Assembly: GCF_027942865.1 (NCBI RefSeq)
Contig: NC_134526.1
Location: 8,891,284-8,955,283 of the forward strand
Reading direction: 5' to 3'
Origin: Odontesthes bonariensis
Taxonomy: Eukaryota > Chordata > Actinopteri > Atheriniformes > Atherinopsidae
Length of the DNA stretch: 64,000 nt
Positions within the stretch are counted from its first letter, which is position 1. Each line of letters begins with the position of its first letter. The notes beneath the pieces were generated by a model. It made no database searches. It was not told the DNA's origin and was given only the letters and a program-made list of their open reading frames with translations. A program made the translations under genes and the position numbers. Below are positions 1 through 13,044 of the stretch, one piece after another.

Positions 1-3000
1 TGTCAGAGTTGCTCAGATCCTTATGCTTGTGCATTTTACTGCTTCTAATTTCATGAACTGATTTTTCATTTGGTGTGAAATTATCCCTCATCTTAACAGG
101 TGCCATTGTAACAGTTAAGTCAATGATATTCCCTTCACTTTCATTGATTTCTGGTATTTGTGACAAATGAGGAAGCTGGAAAATCAGCAAGTTGTATATT
201 TTTCCAGTTGTGGATAGATCGTCTCTCCTTACACATTCATCTGAAGGCACAGCTGCACCGTAACAAAATGGCAACCGCACTTCTTAGGCAAATTCTGGGC
301 CTCTTTATGATTTCAAAGCCGGAGAAGATGTGCTGTAAATTTGTGAAATTGGCTCAAGATTTTCAATGATGAAGTGAGAAACTTTGCACGGACCAAGTCC
401 TTCCAGAGGCTACAGATTTCATATAGGCTCGTAAGAATTTGTGTCTCTGCTCTCTTTGCTTTAGCCTGGTCGCTGATCTCCGCACAGCATTTGATTTTTA
501 TCTTAACACCCTCGCTCTCGTCTCCAGTACAAAATGCCCTCACCTCTTTTTCTGTTTTCTCTCCTCTCAAAATGGTCTGGTTCAAACCGTTTCCAACCAC
601 CACTGACTGTGTAAGTAAAGGATTTGCCTCAGGCATACAAAGTACTTGCCTTTTTAAACAGAATGAGAACTGTTAGATGACGCTCCCTTATCGACACATG
701 CTCAAGATTTAGCTAACAATTTGAATTGTTTAGTACTACTAGAACCACTTATCCATTGCTTTCAGCAGATTGTTTTAAGCTGCCTGGTGACTACTTCTTA
801 TGCACTGTTACACCTTTTGGTGCTGCTGAAAATGACATCTAACTCAATATTTGCATTTTCTTTTCATCAGATAATTTCTTCTGAGATGCATTCAGCAACT
901 TCATCTTTTCTCACGCTTGTCTCTCAGGAAAGGATTTCAAAAGATTTTTCACTCAATTTGAATAATTCCATCAGCGTCCTCTTGTTCCTGAAACTGCAGT
1001 CATCAGCAGTACCAAGCAGATAAGGCTATTGAGGAAAGATAACAAAGTCTCTGCAAAAATATAAGTGGCAAAAAAAAAGCTAAACTCACAGCAGTAATTT
1101 CCAGTAAAAAATGAAATGAGATGAATGCTGTCCTGTGTAAGTAGGCTGAATATGATGGCAGGAGTTCAGGCAGCTATTGAGTTGACTAATTCTGATTTAC
1201 TGTAAAGGCAAAAGACCTATAGCATGCCCCTCTTACACATTTTGAGATGTCCTGGAAATTTCTCAAGTGGATACATTACTCAGTTTACAAATTCACATGA
1301 TTCCCATGGATTTGGAAAGGCTGATCAATATTTGTGATCATGAGCCCCTCTCACTGTGAGCCAGGGAGTCTGATATGTCACCAAGCTGGAGCTGTTCCAT
1401 CGGCAGCAAATGCCACACTGACTTTGATGATTCTTCCAAAGGATATCTGAGCTTTTCCACTGAAGCCAGGCTCCAATTTAAAGGCTGAGATAACGGTTAG
1501 GAATCAGAAAATGCATGCTCACACTGTCAAAGTCACCTTTCCCATCTCTGCCAATTACAATAAGTTGTCTGAGGTAGCTCAGCCCGCCATCACACATCAG
1601 CAGGAGAGACAAATTCCAGCACTACGAGACAGCTGCTTTCTGCCTGGGATAACAAATTGAATTGTCTGACAATATATCTGCACACTAAAATGCAGACTTG
1701 TTCACTTTTGTTTTATGAAGTCTCAGCCCTCATTTTGAAATATATCAAATGCTGTGTCATAAAATAGAAGTGCTTTGGAAAAACAAAAATGAAAAGTGAC
1801 TTCTCTGCATCTACCAGCCTTGAGAGCTTGAGGGGTTTTTGTTTTATGTGTCACTGTTGTTCCAAAATTACCTCCAATGTCCCTCATTTGGTTTGTGCGG
1901 AGGACACCGGCGCTGTGCTCTATACTGGGCCCAGTCTGCTTTGTCTCAACATGCTAAGCTGCTGGATCACACATGTAATGTGTGTTTTTCATAGACTCTC
2001 ACTGTTACGTTTAATGTGAAATATTAACCAACCTCTTCTTTGTCTACATGGCAATGGCTGACCAAGCCAAGATAATGCTAGTGCAATCCTTGCTAACAAG
2101 TATTCACATAATGTACAGTTACTTGCCGACTATGTTAAGAAACAGATGCATCAGTTGTGGAGTACACCGCTACATAAAATCACCATCCAACAACACACAA
2201 CCTGATGCTAACATCTTTGATTTTGGACCAGACCCAGTCCGACCTCAAGTTTGTGGGACAACAAGCTGTTTTTTATCTAATAAATGGAGAGAGAATTTAC
2301 ATATATTCAGGACATTGCTGTTGCATTGGACTGAGCTGCTTCATCCCAACATTGAACAGTAGAAACTCTCAGTCCTGTCAAAAAAAGTTGCATTCTCACT
2401 GTAATTCTTATCTTCAAATGTTTTTGTGTGTTAGAAGGTTAGGAGTTAAAATGCATAGCAAATTATGTTTTAATGAGGAAAGCTTGGCCAATCTATTTTT
2501 CCATGTTGCCATGATAACATGGCCAGTAACCGTCATAGTACCGGCTAATTTCAAAAGCGATGCTTCGAGGTTTGTGTTCAGAACCAATGTAGTGAACTCA
2601 TGACCAAGCATCGAAATGTGATGAATTGGGAGGATGAACGGGCTGTAATCACCCCATAGCTAACCTTTAGTACACAGCTTCTGTACACTACATTTGGTGT
2701 ACCACATGACTAGTTTGTCGTGCACTATAAACTAGATAACAGTTGAAAGTTTTCGCCTGCAATAAAGATATATTGGATAATAGGGTGACACTGGGCAGAG
2801 CTTGAAACTTGATTGAACAAAATGTCCAATGTGCACTTTATTTCAGAAGAACCACTGATCAGAAAGTGTAAAGTTAGCCAAAGACTCCATAATGAATTGT
2901 AAGGAAATCTTTATTTATTATTTCAGGAGAGAAGATAGTGGTTAATGAAGAGTTTATGTGAGTTTTATGCCTTTTCAGCCCTAGTGGCTGTCAGCTGTAT

Positions 3001-5269
3001 TGCACCATGAGGCACTTCTTCAACGACTTTACCATCATCAGCTATGTCCATCTTTTACATGCAGTCTTCCTATTGAAATTTGTAACCCTTAAACTTTCAC
3101 TGTACCTACTATTAAATCAAAAATATTGCTTTTAGGAACCTGGCAAAAATCACCCTTGATTTATTCAAATCTCACCCTTGAGAGTTAAATTGTTTCAAAC
3201 ACAAGTTCACAGCTTTGTTGATTTAGTTCCATTGCAGCTAATGCAGTGTGTATATGTAGTACCAAAATCAAAATTTTCTTAAAGTCTTGAGAAATCTCCC
3301 TTAATACCTTTCTATAGCTCTCTAAACCCCCCATCCAACAACCTCCTCTCTTGGTCTGCCCATAGCAGAATGATTAATTTGTGGCTATTGATTTCTCCTC
3401 CTGTGAGGGAGACAGAGATCGAGAGGGAGGGAGAGGGTGAGGTGGTGTGAGAGAGGGTCAGAGACGCAAGAGGGTGAGGAGGAGAGGTGTGTGTGTGTGT
3501 GTTGAGGAAAGGGGGGTGGGGGTGGGGGGGGCACATCCCGTATTCAGTGTAGTGCCTCTCTGCAGTTCTTTTTTTCTAATCTTTAATGTAGAAAAAAAAA
3601 AGCCAATGGTTGCAGTCGGGATGCGTCAAACCACCCCTCTCTCGGTGGCGATTGGCAATTCACTGAGTGTCCACATGTCATCTCTTGCCCTGCTGCAGCG
3701 GCGAGCAGCACGGCATGCTGGGAGGAGGCTGGGGAGGAAAAGCGGGAAAGGCGGCAAGGGAGGCCAGGCAAGATGGCTAGATGGATGGAGGCAGGCGTTC
3801 ATCCATTTCCCTGTTTCATTACATCTATGTAAATGCTGCTGGGTAAATGTGTGTGTATGTGTGTGTGTTTACTACCCACTCCCACACCTCACCTCCCTCC
3901 ACCTCTCTTCATCTCACAGCCTGATATAAGACAAACATCGCCCTGCACACCATTTTCGCCACCACCGATTATTCACTGCCTCTTTCGATGCCTCCTCCAA
4001 TCCTTCCTCATGTCTTCCTCTTCAGTTAAATCCCACGCAGCCGCTGCTAACAAAACTTAATACTGCGGCCTCTGAAAAGCAGTTGAAGGGGGTCGGGTTG
4101 GAGAGGATGACAGGCTGTCTGATCAGTAGTTAATTCTGTTGGGTAATCATTTTAATGAAGCCTGTATGTGGCCTGTTGGTGGTTGGAGTTTGCACTGACG
4201 AGCCTGTCTCTCTGCTCACTACAAGCACATTTCTGACAGATGACGTTTGGAGAAGAGTGTGACCTACATTTCCTGTTTGAGAATCACACACACAGCACGT
4301 CGGATTCCAAAATGAGAGCAATGAAATATGTACAACAATCAGCAAATGTCAGTTTTCGGCAAGAGATATTTCAAGGACATGGAAACAGCAGCGGGACAAT
4401 CGAATCAAAGAAGCAAAAATGCTCTGATGGAGATGCTAAAACCGTTGTAAATATTTGCTTTTTGTTCCAGTTTACAAACCTTAAAAGCACCACCAATTAT
4501 ATCATGACAACGACAAGGACAAATTACTCTAATATAAAATACCAAGTTGAAAAATCCACTGAAATGATCCTTAAACAGGCACTTTTGACAGCAAACCTGC
4601 GCCGTACTGAAGGATGAAATAGGAGGATGAAGAACAAATCAATAAGTGAGGTCTGTTCATTATCAAAATAGGCCACTAGAGACAAAGAAAATTGTAACAG
4701 CTCCTAAAATTAGAAGCCAAACTGCTCGGGAGGATTTTGAAATGAATTTTTCCTTGTTAACTTGACGCTCTAGATGGTATATTTCTCGCAACAGTCTGGG
4801 AAGTCTTATATCATGAGCCAAACCATGGGGCCTGTCATTGAAAAGGAGCTGCTTTAGTTGACTGTCATAATATCTAAAACCTGCCAGTAGCTTTCAGTTC
4901 AAGACACAGATTGGTGAATGTCAAACAGTTTTGAAACTTTCTCATCTCTTTCATGTCACAATCTATCAATTTTGTCACTTTAGTCCAAGCATATTATGAA
5001 AATGATAGATCTTGTTGCCATGTTTCAAATGTTTCATCAAAAACTGTCATGTTGCGAATGAATGTTTTGTATCCAAAGCCGCAGATTGCCACCCTCGTCT
5101 CTCATCTATTCCATGTCCCTATAGCAGCCCGTAAGGACAAACCAAACATCAAATCTATTTTCTTTAACCCTTCAACACTCCCAACAATTTACTCCCATAA
5201 AAAGATAGAAGCAGCCGAGAGGTGAGCCAAGAGCAAGCCCCAAAACACAACATTTCAAAAGTCATATTT
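1..5269. other. Non-coding stretch, no gene seen
   Basis: No ORF here has recognisable homology, splice framing or start context. The minus strand of about 313-1020 keeps moderately open, protein-like frames broken by stops, which could be an old retrotransposed or mobile-element coding remnant, but I cannot name a family. A purine-rich tract with GT repeats lies at about 3410-3530. Confidence 0.4.
3487..3502. repeat. (GT)8 microsatellite in a purine-rich tract
   Basis: Uninterrupted GT dinucleotides, embedded in a G/A-rich stretch (3410-3530) with long G runs just downstream. Confidence 0.85.
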
Positions 5270-5650
5270 TCTGTTTTGCTGCCGTTTTGTCCTGTATTAT
5301 TATGTCTTTCTTTGTTATTTAGATGTTTTTTTTATCCTAATATGTTCCATTTTCTCTGTCTTAGTGTTCTTTACTTGCTGTTTGTGTTCGGTTGAGTTTT
5401 AACTAGTGCCTTTCCACCTGTGTTAAATGCCTAATAGCCCCGCTCCTGCGTTCCATCAGCTGATTACCTCAGCCAGTATATAGGCCGCCTTTAAAAAATG
5501 TTTTCCCGTTCACTGCCAGATCAACTTATGTCATCCTATTAGTTTGTTCCTGTTCTGTTCTGCTTGCACCACAGTTTGGATTTATGTTGGATTTGCACTT
5601 TGGACCAAACTTTGACCATCACGCCCTGCTGTATATGTCACTGTCGATGA
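5270..5650 (+). mobile_element. LTR-like retroelement remnant
   Basis: The T-rich block followed by CACCTGTGTTAAATGCC, a CAGCTGATTACCTCAGCCAGTATATAGGC segment cut by spaces in composition, and a terminal run with repeated GGATTT/GGACC motifs resembles solo LTRs of teleost Gypsy-type elements. The similarity is recognised by eye only. No target-site duplication or internal coding region was found. Confidence 0.25.
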
Positions 5651-6927
5651 CAAAAATGATATTTTACAGCCTAAAGACATTTATAAAAAGTTAACTGTTT
5701 AAAATTGCGCTTTCGAGTGTTTACACAACCAGCCACATTCATCTTTTCACATACACATGTTCACTGTGTTTGACTTTTTTGGTTATATTACACTGTATAT
5801 TGATTGACTATCTTTACCACACACACACTCTGCTGAACACATCAGGGGCAATGTTGGGTTTAGTATCTCGCCTGAAGGCACTTTGACATGTGTACTGGGG
5901 AAACCAGGGATCGAATCACTGACCTTCCGATTAGTGGGTAATCACTTTACTTCCTGAACGAACTGCAGCAGTGTTGTGATAGAGTGTGACGACTTGAATA
6001 AAATAACTTTTGTCGTATTTCCTGAAACTGTCACTGTCTCCGAATAAAAAAAGATAAGAATCAAGAAGGAGACCATCGCTGATAAAAATCTGCTTTCTCT
6101 GGCTCCTCCCAGCTGTTCTAAAGCAATTTGCAAGAATCCACAGTGAAAGCAGCCAGTCGGTGCCAGGATGAGTCTCCATCCAGTGTTAATCTCTGCTACT
6201 TTTACGGCTGCCATGGTTACTCGCCTCTGAGAACACGATAGCCCTTGCTGTTGAGAGGGGTTTCTAAGTCAGAGCTTAAGCATGGCCAAGAGAAAGGGGG
6301 AGGGGTCTACAAGTTGAATTTAAATTTTAAAGCTGAATCCAAAAGATTCCTTGTGGTTGAATCCAAAAAATTATCGGGCCAACCTCTAAACAAAACAAAC
6401 ATTTTCACAAAAAAGACTCTCAAAAGTGTCATATTAGTCTAAATTTTAAAAGATTTCAAATGACATCCACTCTAGTGTTCAACTTCTTCCTTTAATTTTT
6501 TTAATTTCTTAGTAATCTCTCTTTCTCACCACATACGACTAACACACAACCTTCATTTCACTGCGTGTGCTCTTTTTTTTTAACATAATTTAACCAGGCC
6601 GATTAGCTAATTATCATCATTTTAATGTCTTTATTAAACTCAAACCAACATGAATTGAATAAAAGGCAAATACAACTAGAATTTATTCAGTGATCAATTC
6701 ACTCGTGGTTTGGAAACGGACCCCTTCAGACTCTATTATTTCAGTTTTTAGATGTGTGGCCTTCAACACTAAAGCATTCTGTGATGACTTTGTGGCCTAA
6801 CTGCCCTGGGGTGAGTGGTATGAGGGACACTGTGGGTGAATAAAAGATTCAGTTTCGCAACTTGTCCATGCAGTCATCCAAAGGACCAGCACAGCGTAGG
6901 CCCTCATGGTGGTGATGTAATGGCGCG

Positions 6928-6946
6928 ACACACACACACACACACA
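6928..6946. repeat. (CA)n microsatellite
   Basis: About nine uninterrupted CA dinucleotides. Confidence 0.85.
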
Positions 6947-7283
6947 ATACGAGGCCACTTTCAGACACACAACTGTGAGCATCAGAGTCACTCAGACCAA
7001 CACTGCTGAAAGGAAAGTTGGAAAACATGTATGTGCAGTCAACATCTGCACGACATCTGCAGTCATTTCCAGGTGAAAGTGGGTTTGTGCGTGAATGTGT
7101 GTGACTTTTTCTCGCCACGCGCTGCCTGTGTGCATGCTGCTATGATCATGAGAGACACCCTGTCCTGGAAAGCGATCTGAGAGAGCAAAGAGAAGCCACG
7201 CTGCTATTCATTAAAAATTCATCCTGTTCCTCACTGCTCTCAAAGATCCAGAGACATGAAGGTGAGCGCTCACATACATGCCT

Positions 7284-7284
<1 letters not shown>

Positions 7285-7329
<45 letters not shown>
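7285..7329. repeat. (CA)22 microsatellite
   Basis: About 22 uninterrupted CA dinucleotides; a likely polymorphic marker. Confidence 0.95.
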
Positions 7330-7331
<2 letters not shown>

Positions 7332-10300
7332 AGAAACAGGGCAGAAAGGGGGAGGAGGGAAGCAGCATGCTCCACTGGAAATTACATCATCCTCCTCAGT
7401 GGACTTAGCGACACCTTATCCTCGCCCACATCAGGATGTAATAGCAGCGACTTCATTTTGACAAATTCCCCGATTCGCTCAGATCAGTAGATTAGCGAGG
7501 CGTTGTCTTTTATTTTATTCTTTCCCGGCAAAAATCAGCAGCGGCGTCAGCAGTTCGGCTGAGGCTTTGTCTAACAGTCAGGGTACGCACCGCCACAGAC
7601 ATGAATAATCGCGTGCCAGCCTTTCCCCGACACTGGGTTTACATCATTTCCTGTAGGAAGCCTATTAAATCATCATCCTTCAGGTTGAGCACCCAAGTCA
7701 CTCCATCACGCTGCTCCGGCTGGACATGTGAGTGATAGAACAAACAGTATTTAAATCAATTAGATACATTCAACATCCATTCAAAATGCACCAAAACACA
7801 TCAAACCAAAAGGTCAAAGGTGAACTGCTCTTGGATTAACCTCATCAATGAGCGCATCTCCCTAACTGAACAACCTTTCGCCTTTTTTCCCCCCTTTGCA
7901 TCCTCTAGTGTTTTGGGCTGAAGCGGTTTTCAGCAGTCTCATTGACAGATACAGTCTCATTACAACTGTTTGTTTTCCCAACAGAACCATTTGCTGTGAC
8001 AGTGGGGTCTGCCAGGCCTGTCGACTGCAGTAAATACTCACTCTGGAGCCCAGTACACATGGCCATCTGAGCAGCGTTACACTGACAGGCCGTTCTGACG
8101 TCCTCAGAAGCACAAAGGCCAGAGTGGTGCCAAGGAGGTTTCGCTTGAACATGGACACCAAAGGACGTGAAGACAATGACTCTACAGTTCACGGCTGAAT
8201 TATTATTAAAAGCGCCCATATCATGCTGATTTACAAATCTTACCTGGGGGGTTCTACTAGAATAGATTTATAAGCTTTAACAAACTTTAGCAAGCTGTTG
8301 AAATGGCCCACTTTAGCACCTGACTCCTGAGGCTCAGTCTGCTTGGTAACTGAACATGCAAGGGAGCCACTCATTCTCTGTTTAAGGCGGGCCAAAGGCT
8401 TTATGGAAATATGTTTTATGGTGATGTACATACAGTATAATACGTTTTGATCGATGCAACAAAAAATGTAGAATCAGTACCATTTCCTTTCGTTAAATGA
8501 AACTAAAAATGAATAAAGCAAACAAATAAAGAGTTGTCATTGTTATAATGCTGCACGTCGATGTCATCCTTTACTTCGCAGAATATGTAGATATTAGCAA
8601 GATTATCTAACTACAAAGCTTCAGCAATGTTGGCAAATCAGAAAAAATGCAGTTTATTCTATGATTTGACATCAAAATAGGACTTTTGGTGGTTCCAAGC
8701 TCTCAAGAGGCGAAGTTTCACTGCATTTTGTGCCCACTAGCGTATTTAATCAGCTTAATGGGAGCTTCTGTTTCCAATTTTCTTTTTTATTCTAATCTAC
8801 AGTTTATATTTTCCTAATGGAAACTTTTGAGTTGCCTGAACTGAGGCAGTATGTTGCTAAAACAAGAGCAAGTAGAGGCTTCCTGGTAGAAATCTGATTT
8901 TTAATGGACGCAGCATTGTTGTGCTCTATTTCTACTCCATGAAATTTGTTACAGTTGTCCCCGAGAATTTTTAGAACAAGTTCAGTTACGTCACTGCTCA
9001 ATGAGTCATTGTTACATGTGCCAGTTATTCACTCACTAATTTACATAAGTAAAAATGTCACTTATAGCTGCTTTTTGATGCAGGTTTTCAAATCCCTTTT
9101 TAGCCTGGTAAAAAAACAGACACGGAGCCTTTCTTGTGTTTCTGAATTCTCCTACGTGTTTATGATCCATAGTCAAAGGTTGTTTTTGGGTTTCAGGATC
9201 TTTTTTTAGGATGATTAGTTTCAGTCTTCGATATATTATTACTATTCTTTTGTTCATAGTTTGTTCAAAGACACAACCTGTTACTGTCGCTGTCCTGTTG
9301 TGCAGCTCTGTCCAAAAATCTGTCCACCTGCATCAGTTCAGTCTGTCTGTAAGTACGAAACGCTGTTAATGTTTGATATCGAAACCCACAAACAAGCCTT
9401 GTATTTTCATTTCAAATGCAGCGACACATATGCTATCGTGGTCCATTTGAATCGGATAACCTCCATCCTCTCTCATCTCTAACGTCACTGTAGTGCTACA
9501 TCATGTTATCTGCGGCCTTCCTGCTCTTTATTTGCCCCTCGTTCACTTCTCCATCTGTCACACTCTGGCTCTGCCCTGCTGGCACTACCTCCAGCCGCCC
9601 TCCTCTGTCCTCCACCCGGCTCTGAGTGGTGACCCAGGAACCTCCACTCCCCCGCTCGCCTCAGTCCAGGCCTGGGACTCTTAGTCTGGAGCTGTTTTTG
9701 GCCTCCACAATGGTCACAGAGCTGTCAGCAGCTCTCCCACTGGGTGCTAAGAGGGCTTTGCAGAGGTGGGAACATCTCTGTCCCCTCTTTTCAGCTCCGG
9801 TCTGGTTTTTTTTTTTTTGCTCATCGAGAACAGCATCGCAGCAGTTGTTTATTCCAGGGTATCAATAAAATCTTCATGTGTTGACCCTACAAATCAAAGT
9901 AACTCTGTCTAGAATTACAGTACATTACATTTACAACATTCCTAGAATTCAGTTAGTTAGAGGTGAAGGAAATGATCAGTGTACCGCTTGTCTGATTGCC
10001 TCTGATCCAAAAACATTAAATTTACTACCAAAAGGAACAAAAAAAAGATAAGTTTGAGAATTATTTAAAAATAGTTGTGATTTGGATTTTGTTCTTTTGT
10101 TTCTTGAGTTTATGTCTGTTAAGTCTTAGTTTTCTGTCTTTTCCAGATAGTTTTTCTTGTTCCTGTTCTGACTTTGACTGATGACTCCATCGTTCTGCAC
10201 CTTGCACACCTTGTCATCTGTCATCAGCGTTTGTCATCACCTCACCACCTCATTATACTCCTTGGTATATTTTTTTCAAATGCTAACTCATTGTTGTCGC

Positions 10301-12396
10301 CACCCCTTCGGTTCCTGCTCATTATTCCTCATGTTGGATTTAAGTGCTTTCCTGTGTAATCAGTTGTTCCTGCTCAGCAGTGTTTTTCTCTCTTCTTCAT
10401 ATCAATAAGTCATGATAGATTATGATAGATAATGTTTGCGTTCTCATTTGCAGCCTTTAACCTTCCACCTTGCTCTGTCATGGGTCATGACACCAGTCGT
10501 ATCTACTGCAGGTAATCTGACAGAACAATGACATGAGAATGAGAAAAAAAGAATTGTGATATCAAAATGTCATGGCGAGACAAAATTTCAAATCCTTAAA
10601 GATGATTTTCTTTCAGGTTATCAATGATTCTTATTCAGAAAAAGGCAAAAACTAGTGGAAAAATACAATATTACAGAAGTGATATTTATCTTGTCAGACC
10701 AACATCCCAGAACCTAAAGATACAGTTTGGAGAAATATCAAAAGTAGTACAGCTCATCTTCATATCTGAGGGGCTAAAAATAAGGACATCTTTGGCTTAA
10801 AAATAGAATAAAACCAGTAATTATCAAATTAATTGCTAATAAATGTTGTAATAGGTAAGTGATCCATCTGTTGCAAATATGACAATTTCATTATCATATC
10901 ATTATTATGTTCTGGTATCCACATCAGTGTCCTAATAATGATGCGTTTTTGGGTCTGATTCCATTCAAATCAGACTATGATTGTTCAACAGGATTACATC
11001 ACAGATCTAAAGATGTAACCATTGAGGGGCTCCAAATTAAAACTGGAGCCAGATGTCCGTTTTTGAGATTTTAGTGAGCTGTCCCTTTAAACGTGACTCG
11101 TGAGAGTACAAATCAGCCTTAAAGTAGAATCCTAACTGCTCTCATATTGTAGATTCATTTCATAGTCACTACTGTTATCATGATAATGAGTATCAGTATC
11201 AGCAGACAGTCGCACATCCAGCTCTCTGTGGTGAGGCCACCAAACAGACCCTAACTCTGCCTCGTACCTTCCCCCAACTCTGAGATGATGCAGTGTGTTT
11301 GGGCTGCATTCTGACACAAAGCAAATACACTGTAATAGATTGCAAATGAACTGCGCCAGGGACACCAACAATTAATCAAAAGGCAGATTGCCGAGCTTTC
11401 TCTGTGCCATTGCAGAAAAAAAAAAAGTGAATCGCACCTCCTTAAAATGAATGGATTGTATCTGCAGTTAATTATCATTTACCACAGGGTCTCTTTGGGA
11501 TGTTTCCACAGTTTAAGGATACGCCCGGCGAGGTGGAACGGAGAGATGCTCTGCTGCGATGGAGTCAGAGATTGGCCTGCTGATAATTACACTTTCATTG
11601 TGAGGGGATCAATTCTATGTAATCAAGAGTGCAAACGCACTGAAAATCGAGTGGTTATTCAAGCCACTTTAACATGGAAAATTTACATTTTCAAGGGGAC
11701 AGTATGTGTAAACAGTTGCTGAGAGAAAATACTGAACAGGTGTTGTGGTTTGACTGTGTTGGAAACTGATGAGCTTTTTCACTAATTATGCTCTTGATCC
11801 CAAAATGCCTTTGATATTTGTTTGGATTGAAATTGAAAATTACTTCTGAATAATTTTGCTAATTTTCTTCATCACAGAATATAAATCAAAATCTTTTTTT
11901 TCCCCTTAAACAGCAGACCATTGTCAGCGAGCCACTGACTTGAATCAGTATTTACTGTACTGATTCATCAATGTCTCTTTAAGAAAGCAGATAACCCTTG
12001 AATTAAGCCTAGAACAGATATTTTAAGTATGAAACCCTGTCTGCTTGCTACTTAAATCTTCACAGGGATTTTTATTAGCATATTTACATCTCCTCCATAA
12101 GCTTTAATAAGTGTTTAACTTCTCTTAGAATATACTTCACACAGTAATATACAAAGCTTAAGCTTGTCACTGACACAAAACTTCCCTTTTTTAACCCTGA
12201 GATTTAATAAAGAAATATTTTGTTTAACAAACAGCCACATAATTGCCTGCATCAAAACATTTAAATTATTTTCAAGGCTATGAGCCATATATTATGTGCC
12301 TGCAGGTGTCAAGTGTTTGATATTAAAAACATAGATATCTATTTGCAGCTGCATGTATCCAAGCTGCATTTTTGTTCCATTCTTTAATGTAATTAA

Positions 12397-13044
12397 AGGA
12401 GAAGTTCGGTTTCTTTAAAGCTGGACCTTATTTCTGGCATAAAATACGTTCATCGGGGGCTATCAGGGGGCTTACGAGAAGCTTTCTACACACGCTTCTA
12501 GTGGGATGACGTCATCGACGCGCGCCGCTGCAGCTTAACTTATTTACTCCGTGCTCTGTGACAGTCGGCCAACTTCACACGGAGTTTGCTACTGCTAGTT
12601 TTGTGCAACATGGCAGAATATTTATCAAAATTTGACGACGTGGACGACGACTTTGAGTATGATGGACGTCCTTACTGGAGTGAATGAGCTGTGCTGCAGC
12701 GGTGCGTGTCGATGACGTCATCCCACTAGACGCGTGTGTAGAAAGCTGCCTATAAGCCCCCCGATAGCCCCGGATAACAACAACACGGCAGCTTTCAGTG
12801 CAATAGTATGCGTTCATTCATTCATTCATCTTAAAGTATTGGTGAAATAAAGACAGATAATGCCTTATTTAGAGGCTGTGTTGTCTATGCCCTGTTCACT
12901 CCCGTTATATGGATATACGCGGATCTCGAGAAATCTAAATATCTTCCGAAGGACGCCGACTTTCACCAAACTGTTATCGGTGAGTAGATGAACGTATTTT
13001 ATGCCAGAAATAAGGTCCAGGTTTAAAAAAACTGAACTTCCCCT
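12397..13044. mobile_element. TTAA-flanked MITE, 648 bp, compound inverted repeats
   Basis: TTAA flanks both ends (12393-12396 and 13045-13048). The outer terminal inverted repeats start AGGAGAAGTTCGG and end CTGAACTTCCCCT, and extend about 55-60 bp (the left arm runs to about 12452, the right begins about 12983). A second inverted repeat of about 80 bp is nested inside (about 12457-12536 against 12694-12776), including GATGACGTCATC on both arms. The TTAA target duplication points to the piggyBac or Kolobok group. A 25-codon ATG ORF lies between the inner arms at 12610-12687 and is acidic, with a DGRPY motif near its end, possibly a leftover of the parent element's coding region. Confidence 0.8.

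Larger units (their letters stand above)
5651..12396. other. Non-coding stretch with microsatellites, no gene seen
   Basis: Only chance ORFs are present. CA repeats occur at 6928-6946 and 7285-7329. A T-rich segment at about 10080-10400 again resembles a decayed LTR, too weakly to call. Confidence 0.4.

Noticed and set aside
313-1020. Protein-like minus-strand frames near the window start
   Set aside because: Open only in pieces, no family recognised, no splice framing; could be an old element remnant but not supportable as a gene.
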